DNA of 64,000 nt, taken from assembly GCF_032463525.1 (NCBI RefSeq), contig NZ_CP135971.1, positions 4,714,501-4,778,500 on the forward strand. Direction: 5' to 3'. The position numbers and the translations under genes are program-made. Positions 29,468 through 39,149 of the stretch are shown piece by piece (positions within the stretch are counted from its first letter, which is position 1; each line of letters begins with the position of its first letter). The DNA is from Pseudomonas sp. DTU_2021_1001937_2_SI_NGA_ILE_001. Lineage in GTDB: Bacteria; Pseudomonadota; Gammaproteobacteria; Pseudomonadales; Pseudomonadaceae. Below the pieces are notes generated by a model, which was not told the origin of the DNA, did no database searches, and worked only from the letters and a program-made list of their open reading frames with translations.

Positions 29468-29689
29468 TCAGTGGCTTTTTGCGCCAGCCAGGGCCACGGA
29501 AAAATCCAGGAAGCTCAGGCCGGTCTGCGGGTCCTGCTCGGGCAGGTCATGGTGCTGATGGCCGCCGAGGGCGCAGTACACCAGCCAGCGGTGATCGTGG
29601 ACGTTGAAGGCCAGGCCGTCGATGAGCTCTTGTTGTTCATCGCTCTGGGCGATGTGGTAGAGGCGGTCCTGATTGTTGGCGTGCAGCAT
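29468..29689 (-). CDS. Small conserved hypothetical protein
   Basis: From MLHANNQDRLYHIAQSDEQQ the product is 73 residues, acidic and His-rich (VHDHRWLVYCALGGHQHHDL). The longer frame to 29740 is Arg/Pro-rich at its start and less likely. No known domain is recognised. It lies downstream of the acyltransferase gene on the same strand. Confidence 0.6.
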   Translation of the reverse strand: MLHANNQDRLYHIAQSDEQQELIDGLAFNVHDHRWLVYCALGGHQHHDLPEQDPQTGLSFLDFSVALAGAKSH

Positions 29690-29813
29690 GTCGACTCCAG
29701 AATGTGCGGGCAATCCCTGCAAAATGCCCGGCCGGCGCATGCGCGGGCCGGGCGTCCTTTTGAAGGGCCATACAATGCCCTGCCTGGATGACGATATGGT
29801 GACGACGCCGTGC

Positions 29814-30980
29814 TCAGGGCAGTGCCAGACCAGCCTTGAGCCGGTACTGGTTGCGCACCGGGGTCGCGTACTGCTGGATCATGTAGGGGCGGTGCTCGGG
29901 CGGGCAGCCGGCCAGGCGGGTTTCCCATTCGTTCCGGGCCTTTTCCAGCTCCTCGGCGCCGAACAGTTCGCTGGCCTGTGGCACCTGTAGCTGCGGGTCG
30001 GCCTCGCTCCACTGCGCCCAGGCCAGGTAGTGCACCGGGAACAACCGATAACCGGTGAGAATCTGCCGGTCGATTTCCGCAGCCAGCTGCTTGGTGTCTT
30101 CGAACTGCTCGGTGACCGGCGGGGCGAAGTTCACGTGCACCCGGCCCTTGTAGCCGGTGATGCCCAGGGCGATGCTGATATCGTCCTCGCCTGGCGTTTT
30201 GGCGTAGCCGCCGGTGCTGGCACGGATGTACAGCTCGCGGGCCTTGGCCTGGTCACAAGGGTCGTATTCGTAGCTGATCGAAACCGGAATGAGGTTCAGC
30301 GAACGGATCACGTCGCCGAACGGCTCGTCCTTGCGGCTCATGTGGAACATCTTGAGGATCGCTGACTCGGTGCGGTCGTCGCCATCCTTGGCCCGGCCCT
30401 CGGCCTGGGCGATCCAGATCGACTGCCCGTCGCGGGTGATCGAGTGGTTGATGTAGGCCGACAACAGTTGGTAGGCGGCCATCTTCTCGCGGCGCCCGCT
30501 GATCGAACGGTGCACGATGAAGCTCTTGTTCAGGCGCATCAGGTCGCTGACGAAAGGCTTCTGCAACAGGTTGTCGCCAATCGCGATACGTGGCGTGGGC
30601 AGGCCGGCGTGGTACACCGCGTAGTTGACGAACGCCGGGTCCATCACGATATCGCGGTGGTTGGCGAGGAACAGGTAGGCGGTGCCAGACTTGAGCTGCT
30701 CGACACCGGCGTAGGTCACGCCATCGGTGGCGCGTTCGATGGTGTGATCGACGTAGAACTCGATCTTGTCCTGCAAGGTGGCTACCGAGTCGATCCCGGC
30801 GAACTCCTTGCGCAGCTTGCGCGCCAGCGCCGGCTGCAGGAACCAGCCGAACGAACGGGCCAGGCGCGGAAAGCGGAACTTGGTCAGGGTAGCGAGGAAA
30901 GCCTTGTCACTGAGCAGGCGCGCCAGAACGGCTGGCACTTCCGCGTCGTCATAAGGCCGGATGGCATCGAATTCGCCCAT
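29814..30980 (-). CDS. Glycerol-3-phosphate acyltransferase-like (PlsC-type) protein
   Basis: A 388-residue acyltransferase with the HX4D motif in FLANHRDIVMD, the glycerol-phosphate-site motif IAQAEGRAKDG and the later LIPVSISYEYDP. It likely acylates a phospholipid precursor at the inner membrane. Length is well above that of PlsC (about 240), with extra C-terminal sequence. ATGATG gives two starts one codon apart; the second has AAGAGAG at better spacing. Confidence 0.85.
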   Translation of the reverse strand: MGEFDAIRPYDDAEVPAVLARLLSDKAFLATLTKFRFPRLARSFGWFLQPALARKLRKEFAGIDSVATLQDKIEFYVDHTIERATDGVTYAGVEQLKSGTAYLFLANHRDIVMDPAFVNYAVYHAGLPTPRIAIGDNLLQKPFVSDLMRLNKSFIVHRSISGRREKMAAYQLLSAYINHSITRDGQSIWIAQAEGRAKDGDDRTESAILKMFHMSRKDEPFGDVIRSLNLIPVSISYEYDPCDQAKARELYIRASTGGYAKTPGEDDISIALGITGYKGRVHVNFAPPVTEQFEDTKQLAAEIDRQILTGYRLFPVHYLAWAQWSEADPQLQVPQASELFGAEELEKARNEWETRLAGCPPEHRPYMIQQYATPVRNQYRLKAGLALP

Positions 30981-31119
30981 CATGCTCTCTTGTAGGGGGT
31001 CTAAAACAGGTAATGAAAAGGCTGGTCTGAATTAAACGGATACCAGAATCCGGGTTCAGTAAAAAGAACCGGCCTTCGAACAGTGGCCGATTATACGCAA
31101 AACTCAAGGAGCCGACCCG

Positions 31120-31302
31120 ATGCAGGAACTACAGGAATACGATTGTCCCTATTGCGGCGAACCCGTCGAGGCGGTTTTGGACCTCTCCGCCGGAGATCAG
31201 ACCTACATTGAAGATTGCCCGGTGTGCTGTCGGCCGATCGTTTTCGACCTGCGTACCGATGGCGAGCAATGGACGCTGGACGTACGTAGCGAGAACGAGT
31301 GA
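31120..31302 (+). CDS. CPXCG-motif small zinc-ribbon protein
   Basis: A 60-residue protein with two CxxC pairs (CPYCG and CPVCC), typical of the CPXCG Cys-rich family, so it should bind one zinc. AAGGAGCC precedes the ATG. Its TGA overlaps the next ATG (TGATG). Function unknown. Confidence 0.88.
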   Translation: MQELQEYDCPYCGEPVEAVLDLSAGDQTYIEDCPVCCRPIVFDLRTDGEQWTLDVRSENE

Positions 31303-31562
31303 TGCAACGTATCTATGAGCCTGAACACCTGCATGAAGGCGAGCTGTTGCTGGGGATGCTGGCCAGCGAAGGCATCCAGGCACACCTGGTCGGCCGCGAC
31401 CTGCTGGGCGCGGTCGGTCACCTGCCAGTCAGCGGCCTGCTGGGCATCGTGGTGGATGACGAGCAGGTCGAGCGCGCGCTGGCGCTGATCAGCGCGTACA
31501 ATGCCGCCTTGCCTGTGGACGGCGACGAGCCGGACAGTATTCCCGACGTGCTGGTGTGTTGA
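31302..31562 (+). CDS. DUF2007-domain protein
   Basis: An 86-residue protein, MQRIYEPEHLHEGELLLGML, with the DUF2007 ferredoxin-like pattern (AHLVGRDLLGAVGHLPVSGL then GIVVDDEQVERALALIS). The domain resembles PII-like signal-transduction folds. Translation is coupled to the CPXCG gene before it. Function unknown. Confidence 0.85.
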   Translation: MQRIYEPEHLHEGELLLGMLASEGIQAHLVGRDLLGAVGHLPVSGLLGIVVDDEQVERALALISAYNAALPVDGDEPDSIPDVLVC

Positions 31563-31563
31563 G

Positions 31564-32187
31564 ATGTGTGGACGTTATGCCCTGTTTCGCTGGAACCGGG
31601 AATTTGCCGGGCTGCCGGGGTTTCCCCCCGACCAGCAGGCGCAATGGAACATTTCCCCGGCGCAGTGGGTGTTGATGCTGCGTGCCGATGAGCAGGGCAA
31701 CCGCAGCCTGGCGCGTGCCCGCTGGGGGCTGACCCCGGCCTGGCTGACCGACCTGTCGCGTACGCCGGCCCATGCGCGTGCCGAAACCCTCGCTGAACAG
31801 CCGATGTTCCGCGACGCGTTTCGTCAGCGGCGCTGCCTGTTGCCTGCCAATGGCTTCTACGAGTGGCGCGGCAATGCCCGCAAGCAACCTTTCTGGCTGA
31901 CCCCTGGCGAAGGCTCTTCGCTGTTCTTCGCCGGCCTCTGGGAAAGCTACCCGGTGCAGGAACAGAACTGGCTGAGCGTGGCGGTGGTCACCCAGGCGGT
32001 GCTGACCCAGCGCCGTCCGCTGATCCTCGATGAGGAAGGTCAGCGCCTGTGGCTTGACCCTCAGACGCCCGAGCATGTCCTGCAGGGACTGCTGGCCTCA
32101 CGGCAGATGCAACTGCGTGAGCGCCCCCTGGCCAACCTCATCAACGACCCGACCCTCGATGGCCCGGCGTGCCTGACGCCGGCCTAG
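31564..32187 (+). CDS. YedK/HMCES-family protein (SRAP domain), divergent
   Basis: SRAP proteins use an N-terminal Cys2 to crosslink to abasic sites in single-stranded DNA. This 207-residue member keeps Met-Cys2-Gly-Arg, NISPAQ, the Glu in NGFYEWRG, and HARAET. In E. coli YedK the active-site His lies in IHDRRPLVL; here the aligned stretch reads LTQRRPLIL, so that His appears replaced. The C-terminus is also shorter. The protein starts one base after the DUF2007 stop. Confidence 0.85.
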   Translation: MCGRYALFRWNREFAGLPGFPPDQQAQWNISPAQWVLMLRADEQGNRSLARARWGLTPAWLTDLSRTPAHARAETLAEQPMFRDAFRQRRCLLPANGFYEWRGNARKQPFWLTPGEGSSLFFAGLWESYPVQEQNWLSVAVVTQAVLTQRRPLILDEEGQRLWLDPQTPEHVLQGLLASRQMQLRERPLANLINDPTLDGPACLTPA

Positions 32188-32261
32188 TCGCGGCTAAAGC
32201 CAATACAGGTCAATTAAGAACTCTTCGGCTTTTGTTGGAGCTTGCTCGCGAACAGGTCAGT

Positions 32262-32954
32262 AAACCCCCCATGCATCTGTTGTGAACAGGCGGTCGCTTC
32301 GCGGCTGAAGCCGCTCCTACCCGGTCTAACTGCCTCGTATTGGCCTAGCCCCAATACTGCTCGCTTAAGCGGCATGTGGCCCGGTGGGAGCGGCTTTAGC
32401 CGCGAAAGCGCCAGGAAAATCACTGCATCTGCTGTGAACATGCGGTCGCTTAGCGGCTGAAGCCGCTCCTACCCGGTCTAACTGCCCCGTATTGGGCCTA
32501 GCCCCAATACTGTTCGCTTAAGCGGCATGTGGCCCGGTGGGAGCGGCTTTAGCCGCGAAATAGCCAGGAAAATCACTGCATCTGCTGTGAACATGCGGTC
32601 GCTTAGCGGCTGAAGCCGCTCCTGCCCGGCCTAACTGCCCCGTATTGGGCCTAGACCCAATACTGTTCGCTTAAGCGGCATGTGGCCCGGTGGGAGCGGC
32701 TTTAGCCGCGAAATGGCCAGGAAAATCACTGCATCTGCTGTGAACAGGCGGTCGCTTAGCGGCTGAAGCCGCTCCTACCCGGTCTAACTGCCACGTATTG
32801 GGCCTATCCCCAATACTGTTCGCTTAAGCGGCATGTGGCCCGGTGGGAGCGGCTTTAGCCGCGAAATAGCCAGGAAAATTACTGCATCTGCTGTGAACAG
32901 GCGGTCGCTTCGCGGCTGAAGCCGCTCCTACTCAGCCTAACTGACCCATTGGGC
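32262..32954. repeat. Tandem array of a 153-bp REP-pair (REPIN-like) unit
   Basis: About four and a half head-to-tail copies with an exact 153-bp period: CAATAC begins at 32352, 32505, 32658 and 32811, with a partial unit before. Each unit holds an inverted REP pair (GGGAGCGGCTTTAGCCGCGA; GGCTGAAGCCGCTCCTACCC), linker CACTGCATCTGCTGTGAA, a CGCTTAAGCG palindrome, and a junction hairpin GTATTGGG/CCCAATAC. Copies differ at a few positions. It fills the gap between the SRAP gene and the chemoreceptor gene, and its last unit ends at the chemoreceptor stop. Confidence 0.93.
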
Positions 32955-35093
32955 CTAGACCTTGAACTGGTTGATCAACCGCCTCTGCTGCTCGGCCAGG
33001 CGGGTCAGCTCGGCGCTGGCCTGGCTGGCCTCGTCGGCACCACTGGCCACCTGTCCGGCGACCTGGCCAATGCTGATGACGTTGCGGTTGATGTCTTCGG
33101 CCACCGCACTCTGCTCCTCGGCAGCGCTGGCGATCTGGGTGTTCATTTCGTTGATCACCGATACCGCCTGGGTGATGCTGTTCAGCGCTTCTGCCGCCTG
33201 TGCGGCGTGATCGACGCTTTCGTCGGTGCGTGCCTGGCTGTCCTGCATGACCTGCACCACCTGCCGGGTGCCGGATTGCAGTTGCTGGATCATGGTCTGG
33301 ATTTCCTGGGTCGCCTGCTGGGTCTTCTGCGCCAGGTTGCGCACCTCGTCGGCGACCACCGCGAAACCACGGCCCTGTTCGCCGGCGCGTGCGGCTTCGA
33401 TGGCGGCGTTGAGGGCCAGCAGGTTGGTCTGTTCGGCGATGCTGCGGATGGTGGTGAGGATCGCATCGATGCTCTCGCTGTCGCGCGAGAGGTTCTGCAC
33501 CACCTCCACCGCCCGGCCAATCTCCCTGGCCAGGCTGCCGATGGCGCTGGAGGTGTTCTGCACGATGCCCATGCCTTCGCTGGCCGCGCTGTCGGCGTTG
33601 TTGGCAGCTTGCGCGGCCTTGGTGGCATTGAGTGCGACATCCTGGGCCGTCGCGGTCATTTCCTGCACGGCGGTGGCGACCTGGTCGATTTCCGCCAGTT
33701 GTCGCTGTACGCCCTGATTGGTGCGAATGGCGATATCGGCTGTGTGCTCCGAGGAGTCGCTGACTTTCTGCACCGAGCTGACCACCTGGCTGATCATGGT
33801 CTGCAGCTTGCCGAGGAAGGTGTTGAAGCCGCTGGCAATGCGGCCCAGTTCATCGGCGCGGTCGCTGTGCAGGCGGCGTGTCAGGTCACCTTCGCCCTGG
33901 GCGATGTCATCGAGCATGGCGACCATCTGCTTGAGTGGTCGGGCAATGCCCCGGGCGGCCAGCCAGATCACCAGCAGGCCGATGGCCGCGATCAGCAGCC
34001 CGACCAGGCTCATGCCGAGGATGTCGCTGCGGCGCTGAGCCTGCAGGTCGTTCTGCAGTTTCTCCTGGTCGGCCATCACCGCGCTGAGTGGCAGTTGCAT
34101 CATCAAGGTCCAGCGAGCGCTGGTGCTGCCCAGGGTGAAAGGCATGTACACCTCGATGTGGCCGTGCTCTTCGTCCAGGTCGTAGCTGACCTGGTCGTTG
34201 GACAGCTTGGCGAGGTTGGCGATCTCGTTGGCGTCGAACAGGCTGCTGGCCTTCTGGCCGAGCTTGCTCTTGTCCTTGGTATAGGCCACCAGGCCGCCAT
34301 TGCTGGCGATCAGGGCGATTTCACCGGCACCGTTGTAAAGACCCTGATCGGCCTTCTCCAGCATGTCCTGGATGAAATCCACTGAAAGGTCGGCACCGGC
34401 GATACCCTGGAACTGGCCGTTGACCATGATCGGCGCAATGAACGAGGCCAGCATCACGGTGCGGTTGCCGATGGGGTAGGGCGCTGGGTCGACCACGCAG
34501 CCCTTGCCGGTTTCCTTGGCGCACATATAGAACTCATTGGCGCGCACACCGGTAGGCAGCAGGGCACTGTTGTCCAGATCGGTGACCTTGTTCAGCTCGA
34601 CGCTGCCATCGTCGTTGCGGTACCACAACGGAATGAAGCGTCCGTCGGTGTCAATGCCAGGGTATTCACGGTCGGTATAGGCCGCGTCGTTGTGCAGCAG
34701 GCCATTGCGTTCCCAACTGATGTAGCTGTCGATCAGCCGTGGATTCTTCTCAAGGGCATCGCGGGTCAGGGTGATGAGGGCTTCGCGGCTCATCTCCAGT
34801 TGCGCACGGCCCTGTTTGTCAGGGGTTCCGGCCAGGGCGTTAACCTGTGCCAGGTTGGCGGCGATCTGCAGCGGTGTCTCCAGTTCGCGGCGTATAGCCT
34901 GGGCCTGGCTGTGGGCCAGGGCCTCGAGGCGTTGCCTGACCGCCAGCTCCGACTGCTCTCGGGTGCGCTGCTCGACCAGTGCCTGCGTCCGTGCTCCGGA
35001 ATACAGCGCGTAACTGATGAACGCTACGGCCACACCCAGCACGACGGCGCCGGCGAGAAAGGCGATGGAGAACTGGATCGACTTGAATTTCAT
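32955..35093 (-). CDS. Methyl-accepting chemotaxis protein with a dCache-type sensor
   Basis: The 712-residue product starts [20 protein letters not shown]. It has two membrane segments (about 8-30 and 355-380), a large periplasmic dCache-like domain, a HAMP domain after TM2, and the signalling hairpin with [26 protein letters not shown]. The ligand cannot be named safely. It lacks an obvious C-terminal CheR-binding pentapeptide, ending QFKV. The longer start at 35156 is rejected. Confidence 0.92.
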   Translation of the reverse strand: MKFKSIQFSIAFLAGAVVLGVAVAFISYALYSGARTQALVEQRTREQSELAVRQRLEALAHSQAQAIRRELETPLQIAANLAQVNALAGTPDKQGRAQLEMSREALITLTRDALEKNPRLIDSYISWERNGLLHNDAAYTDREYPGIDTDGRFIPLWYRNDDGSVELNKVTDLDNSALLPTGVRANEFYMCAKETGKGCVVDPAPYPIGNRTVMLASFIAPIMVNGQFQGIAGADLSVDFIQDMLEKADQGLYNGAGEIALIASNGGLVAYTKDKSKLGQKASSLFDANEIANLAKLSNDQVSYDLDEEHGHIEVYMPFTLGSTSARWTLMMQLPLSAVMADQEKLQNDLQAQRRSDILGMSLVGLLIAAIGLLVIWLAARGIARPLKQMVAMLDDIAQGEGDLTRRLHSDRADELGRIASGFNTFLGKLQTMISQVVSSVQKVSDSSEHTADIAIRTNQGVQRQLAEIDQVATAVQEMTATAQDVALNATKAAQAANNADSAASEGMGIVQNTSSAIGSLAREIGRAVEVVQNLSRDSESIDAILTTIRSIAEQTNLLALNAAIEAARAGEQGRGFAVVADEVRNLAQKTQQATQEIQTMIQQLQSGTRQVVQVMQDSQARTDESVDHAAQAAEALNSITQAVSVINEMNTQIASAAEEQSAVAEDINRNVISIGQVAGQVASGADEASQASAELTRLAEQQRRLINQFKV

Positions 35094-35316
35094 ACCCGCT
35101 CCCTGGAAAAAAGGACGCTGTGCCTTAAGCGCTATCGCCCAGTGGGCGGAAATCATTAGGCCTATTCATGCACCTTTTACCGAGTTGATCTGACAGTTTG
35201 GCGGGCAGGGAACCAGTGGGCGGGGAGAAGAGACAAATACGGCAATTGGCCGGTATCTGGCGCGCCAGCGTATCGCGGCCTAGGATGAGCGCCACGTGAG
35301 TAAGGAGAACCCAGTA

Positions 35317-36135
35317 ATGCGTCAGACTTTTGCCATGTGTGCCTTGGGCGCCGCCCTGCTGCTTGCCGGTTGCCAGGCGGTGAATACCACCAGCGGCGAT
35401 TCGGTCGGTGTAGAGCGCAAACAGTACATGTTCAGCATGTTGTCTACCGATGAGGTGAACAAGATGTACGCGCAGTCCTACCAGGAGACAGTGGGCGAGG
35501 CGTCGAGCAAGGGTGTGCTGGACACCACCAGCAACGATGCCAAGCGAGTGCATGCCATCGCCGACCGGCTGATCGGTCAGGCACCGAAGCTGCGCCCGGA
35601 TTCGGCGCAGTGGCAGTGGGAAGTCAACCTGATCAAGAGCGACGAGCTCAACGCCAACTGCGGACCAGGCGGCAAGATCATCTTCTATACCGGGCTGATC
35701 GATACCCTGAAACTGACCGACGATGAAATCGCCGCCGTGATGGGGCATGAAATCGCCCACGCCCTGCGCGAGCACGGTCGTGAGGCGATGTCCAAGGCCT
35801 ACGGCGTGGCGATGGCCAAACAGGGCGCTGGTGCGCTGTTCGGCCTGGGGCAGGACAGCCTGGCGCTGGCCGATACCGTGGTCAACTACAGCATGACCCT
35901 GCCCAACAGCCGCAGCAACGAGAACGAAGCCGACCTGCTGGGGCTGGAGCTGGCCGCGCGTGCCGGTTACAACCCCAATGCAGCGATCACGCTGTGGAAG
36001 AAGATGAGCGCGCAGAGCGAGGGTTCGCCTCCCGAGTTCATGAGCACTCACCCGGCTTCGGACAGCCGTATCGCCTCCTTGCAGGCGGCGATTCCGAAAG
36101 TCATGCCGCTGTACGAAAAAGCCAAAAAGTCCTGA
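35317..36135 (+). CDS. M48-family periplasmic metalloprotease lipoprotein
   Basis: A 272-residue protein with lipobox LLAGC (Cys19) and zinc motif HEIAH in MGHEIAHALREH, plus the third ligand region SNENEADLLGLELAA. It resembles LoiP/YcaL-type outer-membrane quality-control proteases. The start at 35317 has AAGGAGAA upstream. It is divergent from the chemoreceptor gene. Confidence 0.92.
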   Translation: MRQTFAMCALGAALLLAGCQAVNTTSGDSVGVERKQYMFSMLSTDEVNKMYAQSYQETVGEASSKGVLDTTSNDAKRVHAIADRLIGQAPKLRPDSAQWQWEVNLIKSDELNANCGPGGKIIFYTGLIDTLKLTDDEIAAVMGHEIAHALREHGREAMSKAYGVAMAKQGAGALFGLGQDSLALADTVVNYSMTLPNSRSNENEADLLGLELAARAGYNPNAAITLWKKMSAQSEGSPPEFMSTHPASDSRIASLQAAIPKVMPLYEKAKKS

Positions 36136-36177
36136 TCCACGACCAAGGCGTGGCGCCGGCCACGCCTTTTCCGGCCG

Positions 36178-36762
36178 TTACAGCCAGCCGCTGACCTGCA
36201 TGGCCTTGTACACCGCCACCAGGGCCATGACGAAGAAGGCCGTGGCTGCCAGGCGGCGAATCAATGTCAGTGGCAGTTTCTCGGCAGCGAAGTTGCCAGC
36301 CAGCACCACCGGCACGTTGGCGATCAGCATGCCGAGGGTGGTGCCGAGGATGACCAGCCACAGGTAGCTGTACTGGGCGGCGAGCATCACCGTGGCGACC
36401 TGGGTCTTGTCCCCGATTTCGGCGATGAAGAAGGCGATCAGGGTGGTCATGAACGGGCCGAACTGGCGCTTGGTGCTGGCCTCGTCGTCATCCATTTTGT
36501 CCGGCACGAGGGTCCAGAGCGCCGTGGCGGTGAAGCTGGCGGCGAGGATCCAGTGCAGCACGGCATCCGAGAAGAACTGGCTGAACCAGGCCCCGACGGC
36601 GCCGGCGGCAGCGTGGTTGGCCAGGGTCGCAGCGACGATGCCGGCAATGATCGGCCAGGGCTTGCGGAAGCGGGCCGCCAGGATCAGTGCGAGCAATTGG
36701 GTTTTGTCGCCGATTTCAGCGAGCGCCACGATGGCGGTAGGGACGAGCAGGGATTCCAGCAT
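36178..36762 (-). CDS. TMEM165/GDT1-family manganese exporter
   Basis: A 194-residue inner-membrane protein with the two family repeats, each bearing ExGDK(T): AEIGDKTQLLALILA and AEIGDKTQVATVMLA. The family exports Mn2+ (MneA in Vibrio). The yybP-ykoY manganese riboswitch directly upstream supports this strongly. The start MLESLLVPTAIVALAEIGDK at 36762 is chosen; the longer frame reads through the riboswitch. Confidence 0.92.
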   Translation of the reverse strand: MLESLLVPTAIVALAEIGDKTQLLALILAARFRKPWPIIAGIVAATLANHAAAGAVGAWFSQFFSDAVLHWILAASFTATALWTLVPDKMDDDEASTKRQFGPFMTTLIAFFIAEIGDKTQVATVMLAAQYSYLWLVILGTTLGMLIANVPVVLAGNFAAEKLPLTLIRRLAATAFFVMALVAVYKAMQVSGWL

Positions 36763-36775
36763 CAGGGGTTCCAGA

Positions 36776-36840
36776 GGGCGGGTCGACACGGCTAATGACA
36801 CGTACAACCTCCCCGCCCTGGGTAAGGATGTGCGTGTCAT
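36776..36840 (-). promoter_or_regulatory. Expression platform with two mutually exclusive helices
   Basis: RNA segment ATGACACG (36833-36840) pairs with CGTGTCAT (36795-36802). RNA segment GGGCGGG (36812-36818) pairs with CCCGCCC (36776-36782). The pairings interleave, so both cannot form as ordinary nested helices. The second ends 14 nt before the start codon, where it could mask ribosome binding. Confidence 0.6.
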
Positions 36841-36860
36841 AGGTCTTGTCAAACCGCTGA

Positions 36861-36969
36861 TCCGTCTGAGGCGGATTCTGGGTCGCACGCACCATGGTCT
36901 GCGGACCAAGTATGTTGATGCATGCCGGACGAGCTGAGCGCTCGTGGGAGACTACTCCCCTAGGACGGA
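36861..36969 (-). promoter_or_regulatory. yybP-ykoY manganese riboswitch aptamer
   Basis: The minus-strand RNA carries the hallmark GGGGAGUAG (36960-36952) and the partner CAACAUACUU (36917-36908), separated by stem-loops. A closing helix TCCGTC / GACGGA pairs 36964-36969 with 36861-36866. It lies about 100 nt before a GDT1 Mn exporter gene, a known target of this class. An alternative hairpin ATCCG/CGGAT would compete with the closing helix. Confidence 0.85.
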
Positions 36970-37011
36970 GCGGATTCTGCCTAGCCGTTTCGCTTTGGGC
37001 AAGCGTTTATT

Positions 37012-38010
37012 TCATCCGCGCACGGCACTGTAGATCCTGAAGCCGTTACCTTCCGCCAGGGTCTGGCAAGCGCCCACATGCGCCTCGATGAGCGGCTGGT
37101 AACGCAGGAAACTATTCGCCACAAGGCGAAGTTCGCCGCCTTTTTTCAGATGTTCGCTGGCTTTTTTCAGCAGGTTTTCCGATGCCTGATAGTTGGTGTG
37201 AACCCCGGTATGGAACGGTGGGTTACTCAGGATGACCTGCAGCCCGGCGGGGGCGGCGTCGATGCCGTCACCGGTGATGACCTGGGCCTGCAAGCCGTTG
37301 GCGGCGAGGGTCAGCGTGCTGCTGGCAGTGGCGAAGGCGTCGACGTCGAGCATCACCACCTCGCTCTGCGGGCTGCGACGCTTGATGGCGGCTCCCAGCA
37401 CGCCCGCGCCGCAGCCGAAGTCCAGCAGGGCGCCAGCGGGCAGGCCGTCCAGATTTTCGAGCAGCAGTGCAGTGCCGCGGTCAAGCCGTCCATGGCTGAA
37501 CACGCCGGGCAGGCTGACCACTTGCAGCGGGCCGTCGGCCAGGGGCACTTCGTAAGTGCGTGCCAGGCTTTGCAGCGGTCGTGCTTGCGGAGCCTGCTCC
37601 ACACCGACCAGCCAGAGCTGGCAGTGCCGCGCGCTGTCGAGCTTGCGAGGCTTGCCGAACGGATGCAATTGCTTGGAAGCGGCTTCGATCCCGCCGCGTT
37701 TTTCGCCGACCAGGAAGAGTTCGCGACCCTGCAAGCGTGCCGCCAGGGCATTGAGCAGGTAGTCGGCAAGGTCGCGCGCCTTGGGCAGGAACAAGACCGC
37801 GGCATCGAAATCGCCAGCAGGCGGCTCGACACCGAAATGCGTCCGTCCGGCGAAGCGAGCTTCAAGCGCGGCATGGTCACCGGCATGCCAGGACCAGCCG
37901 CAGGCGTCGGGCAGCTGGCCCATCAGGTCGTCGGCCGGCAACCCAGCCAGCAGTACCTTGCCTTGAAACCGCTCGGCCTGGCGGAGAATCACTTCACTGC
38001 GCGGGTCCAT
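37012..38010 (-). CDS. rsmC: 16S rRNA (guanine-1207-N2)-methyltransferase
   Basis: A 332-residue two-domain methyltransferase: a degenerate N-terminal domain and a C-terminal catalytic domain with SAM motif [15 protein letters not shown] and catalytic NPPF in [13 protein letters not shown]. This is the RsmC/RlmG layout; length and motif favour RsmC. It is a single gene, 60 bases after the dehydrogenase gene. Confidence 0.9.
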   Translation of the reverse strand: MDPRSEVILRQAERFQGKVLLAGLPADDLMGQLPDACGWSWHAGDHAALEARFAGRTHFGVEPPAGDFDAAVLFLPKARDLADYLLNALAARLQGRELFLVGEKRGGIEAASKQLHPFGKPRKLDSARHCQLWLVGVEQAPQARPLQSLARTYEVPLADGPLQVVSLPGVFSHGRLDRGTALLLENLDGLPAGALLDFGCGAGVLGAAIKRRSPQSEVVMLDVDAFATASSTLTLAANGLQAQVITGDGIDAAPAGLQVILSNPPFHTGVHTNYQASENLLKKASEHLKKGGELRLVANSFLRYQPLIEAHVGACQTLAEGNGFRIYSAVRG

Positions 38011-38070
38011 GTCCTGACTCCTGGAAAAAAGGGCGCAGTTTAGCAGGGGCGTCAGGGCGAGCTACAGGCT

Positions 38071-39036
38071 TCACGCCACGACGCGCAGCGGCGAGCCTGC
38101 GAAGAACTGCCGGGCATTCTCGGCGGTCTGCGCGACGATGCGCTGCCGCGCTTCTCGGGCGCCCCAGGCGCTGTGCGGAGTGACGATCAGCCGTGGGATG
38201 TCGGCAGCCAGCAACGGGTTGCCGTTCACCGGTGGCTCGACGCTCAGCACGTCGGTGGCCGCACCGCCCAAATGGCCGTTGCGCAGCGCATCGGCGAGGG
38301 CCTGTTCGTCGATCAGCCCGCCACGTGCGGTGTTGACGACCAGCGCATGCGGCTTGAGCAGCGCCAGCTCGCGAGCACCGAGCATGTGGCGGGTCTGCTC
38401 GTTGAGCGGGCAGTGCAGGGTCAGGGCATCGACCTGTGGCAGCAGTTCTTCCAGGGGCAGGCGGTCGGCCCGTGCCGGACGGCCTGGCACCTGGCCGAGC
38501 AGCACGCGCATGCCGAAGGCTTCGGCCAGCCGCGCCACGGCACCGCCCAGCTCGCCATGGCCGAGCAGGCCTAGCGTCTTGCCTTCCAGCTCGACGATCG
38601 GGAAGTCCAGCAGGCAGAACTGTGTCGACTGCTGCCAGCGACCTTGCCGGACGGCCTGCTGGTAATCCGGCAGGCGAGTGGCCAGGGCCAGCAGCAGGGT
38701 CAGGGTGTGCTGGGCAACCGAGGGGGTGCCGTAGCCCTGGCAGTTGCACACCGTTACCCCGTGTTCGCGGGCCGAGACCAGGTCGACATTGTTGGTGCCT
38801 GTGGCGGTGACCAGCACCAGCTTGAGCTGCGGGCAGGCGGCGAAGGTCTGGGCATCGATCACCACTTTGTTGGTGATCGCCACCTGCGCGCCCTGCAGGT
38901 GCTCGACCACTTGCTCGGTCGAGGTGCTGGCGTGCAAGGTCAGCTCGGTGAAGCTGTCACGCAGGACGCCGAGGTCGAGGTCGCCCAGGTCGAGGGAGGA
39001 GTAGTCCAGAAAAACGGCGCTGCCGGCGTGTTTCAT
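38071..39036 (-). CDS. D-2-hydroxyacid dehydrogenase (glycerate/hydroxypyruvate type)
   Basis: A 321-residue NAD(P)-dependent enzyme from MKHAGSAVFLDYSSLDLGDL. It has the nucleotide motif LGLLGHGELGGAVARLAEAF, the Arg region VNTARGGLIDEQAL and the catalytic His in VTPHSAWGARE. This fits glycerate dehydrogenase (HprA)-like enzymes that reduce hydroxypyruvate or glyoxylate; the substrate is inferred. The longer start at 39096 is rejected. Confidence 0.88.
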   Translation of the reverse strand: MKHAGSAVFLDYSSLDLGDLDLGVLRDSFTELTLHASTSTEQVVEHLQGAQVAITNKVVIDAQTFAACPQLKLVLVTATGTNNVDLVSAREHGVTVCNCQGYGTPSVAQHTLTLLLALATRLPDYQQAVRQGRWQQSTQFCLLDFPIVELEGKTLGLLGHGELGGAVARLAEAFGMRVLLGQVPGRPARADRLPLEELLPQVDALTLHCPLNEQTRHMLGARELALLKPHALVVNTARGGLIDEQALADALRNGHLGGAATDVLSVEPPVNGNPLLAADIPRLIVTPHSAWGAREARQRIVAQTAENARQFFAGSPLRVVA

Positions 39037-39149
39037 CAGCTGTACCTTTTTTGTTGATCGATGAAGTTGTAAGGTGATGTGTCGTTTTTCTACCACATAC
39101 CGCCCGTCGCCGAGGCGGTTTTTGTCGATCTGCCTCGCTGGAGCGCACC

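Noticed and set aside
32262..32954. CRISPR array at the regular repeats
   Set aside because: The 153-bp period has near-identical sequence throughout; there are no unique spacers, and the repeated unit is a REP pair.
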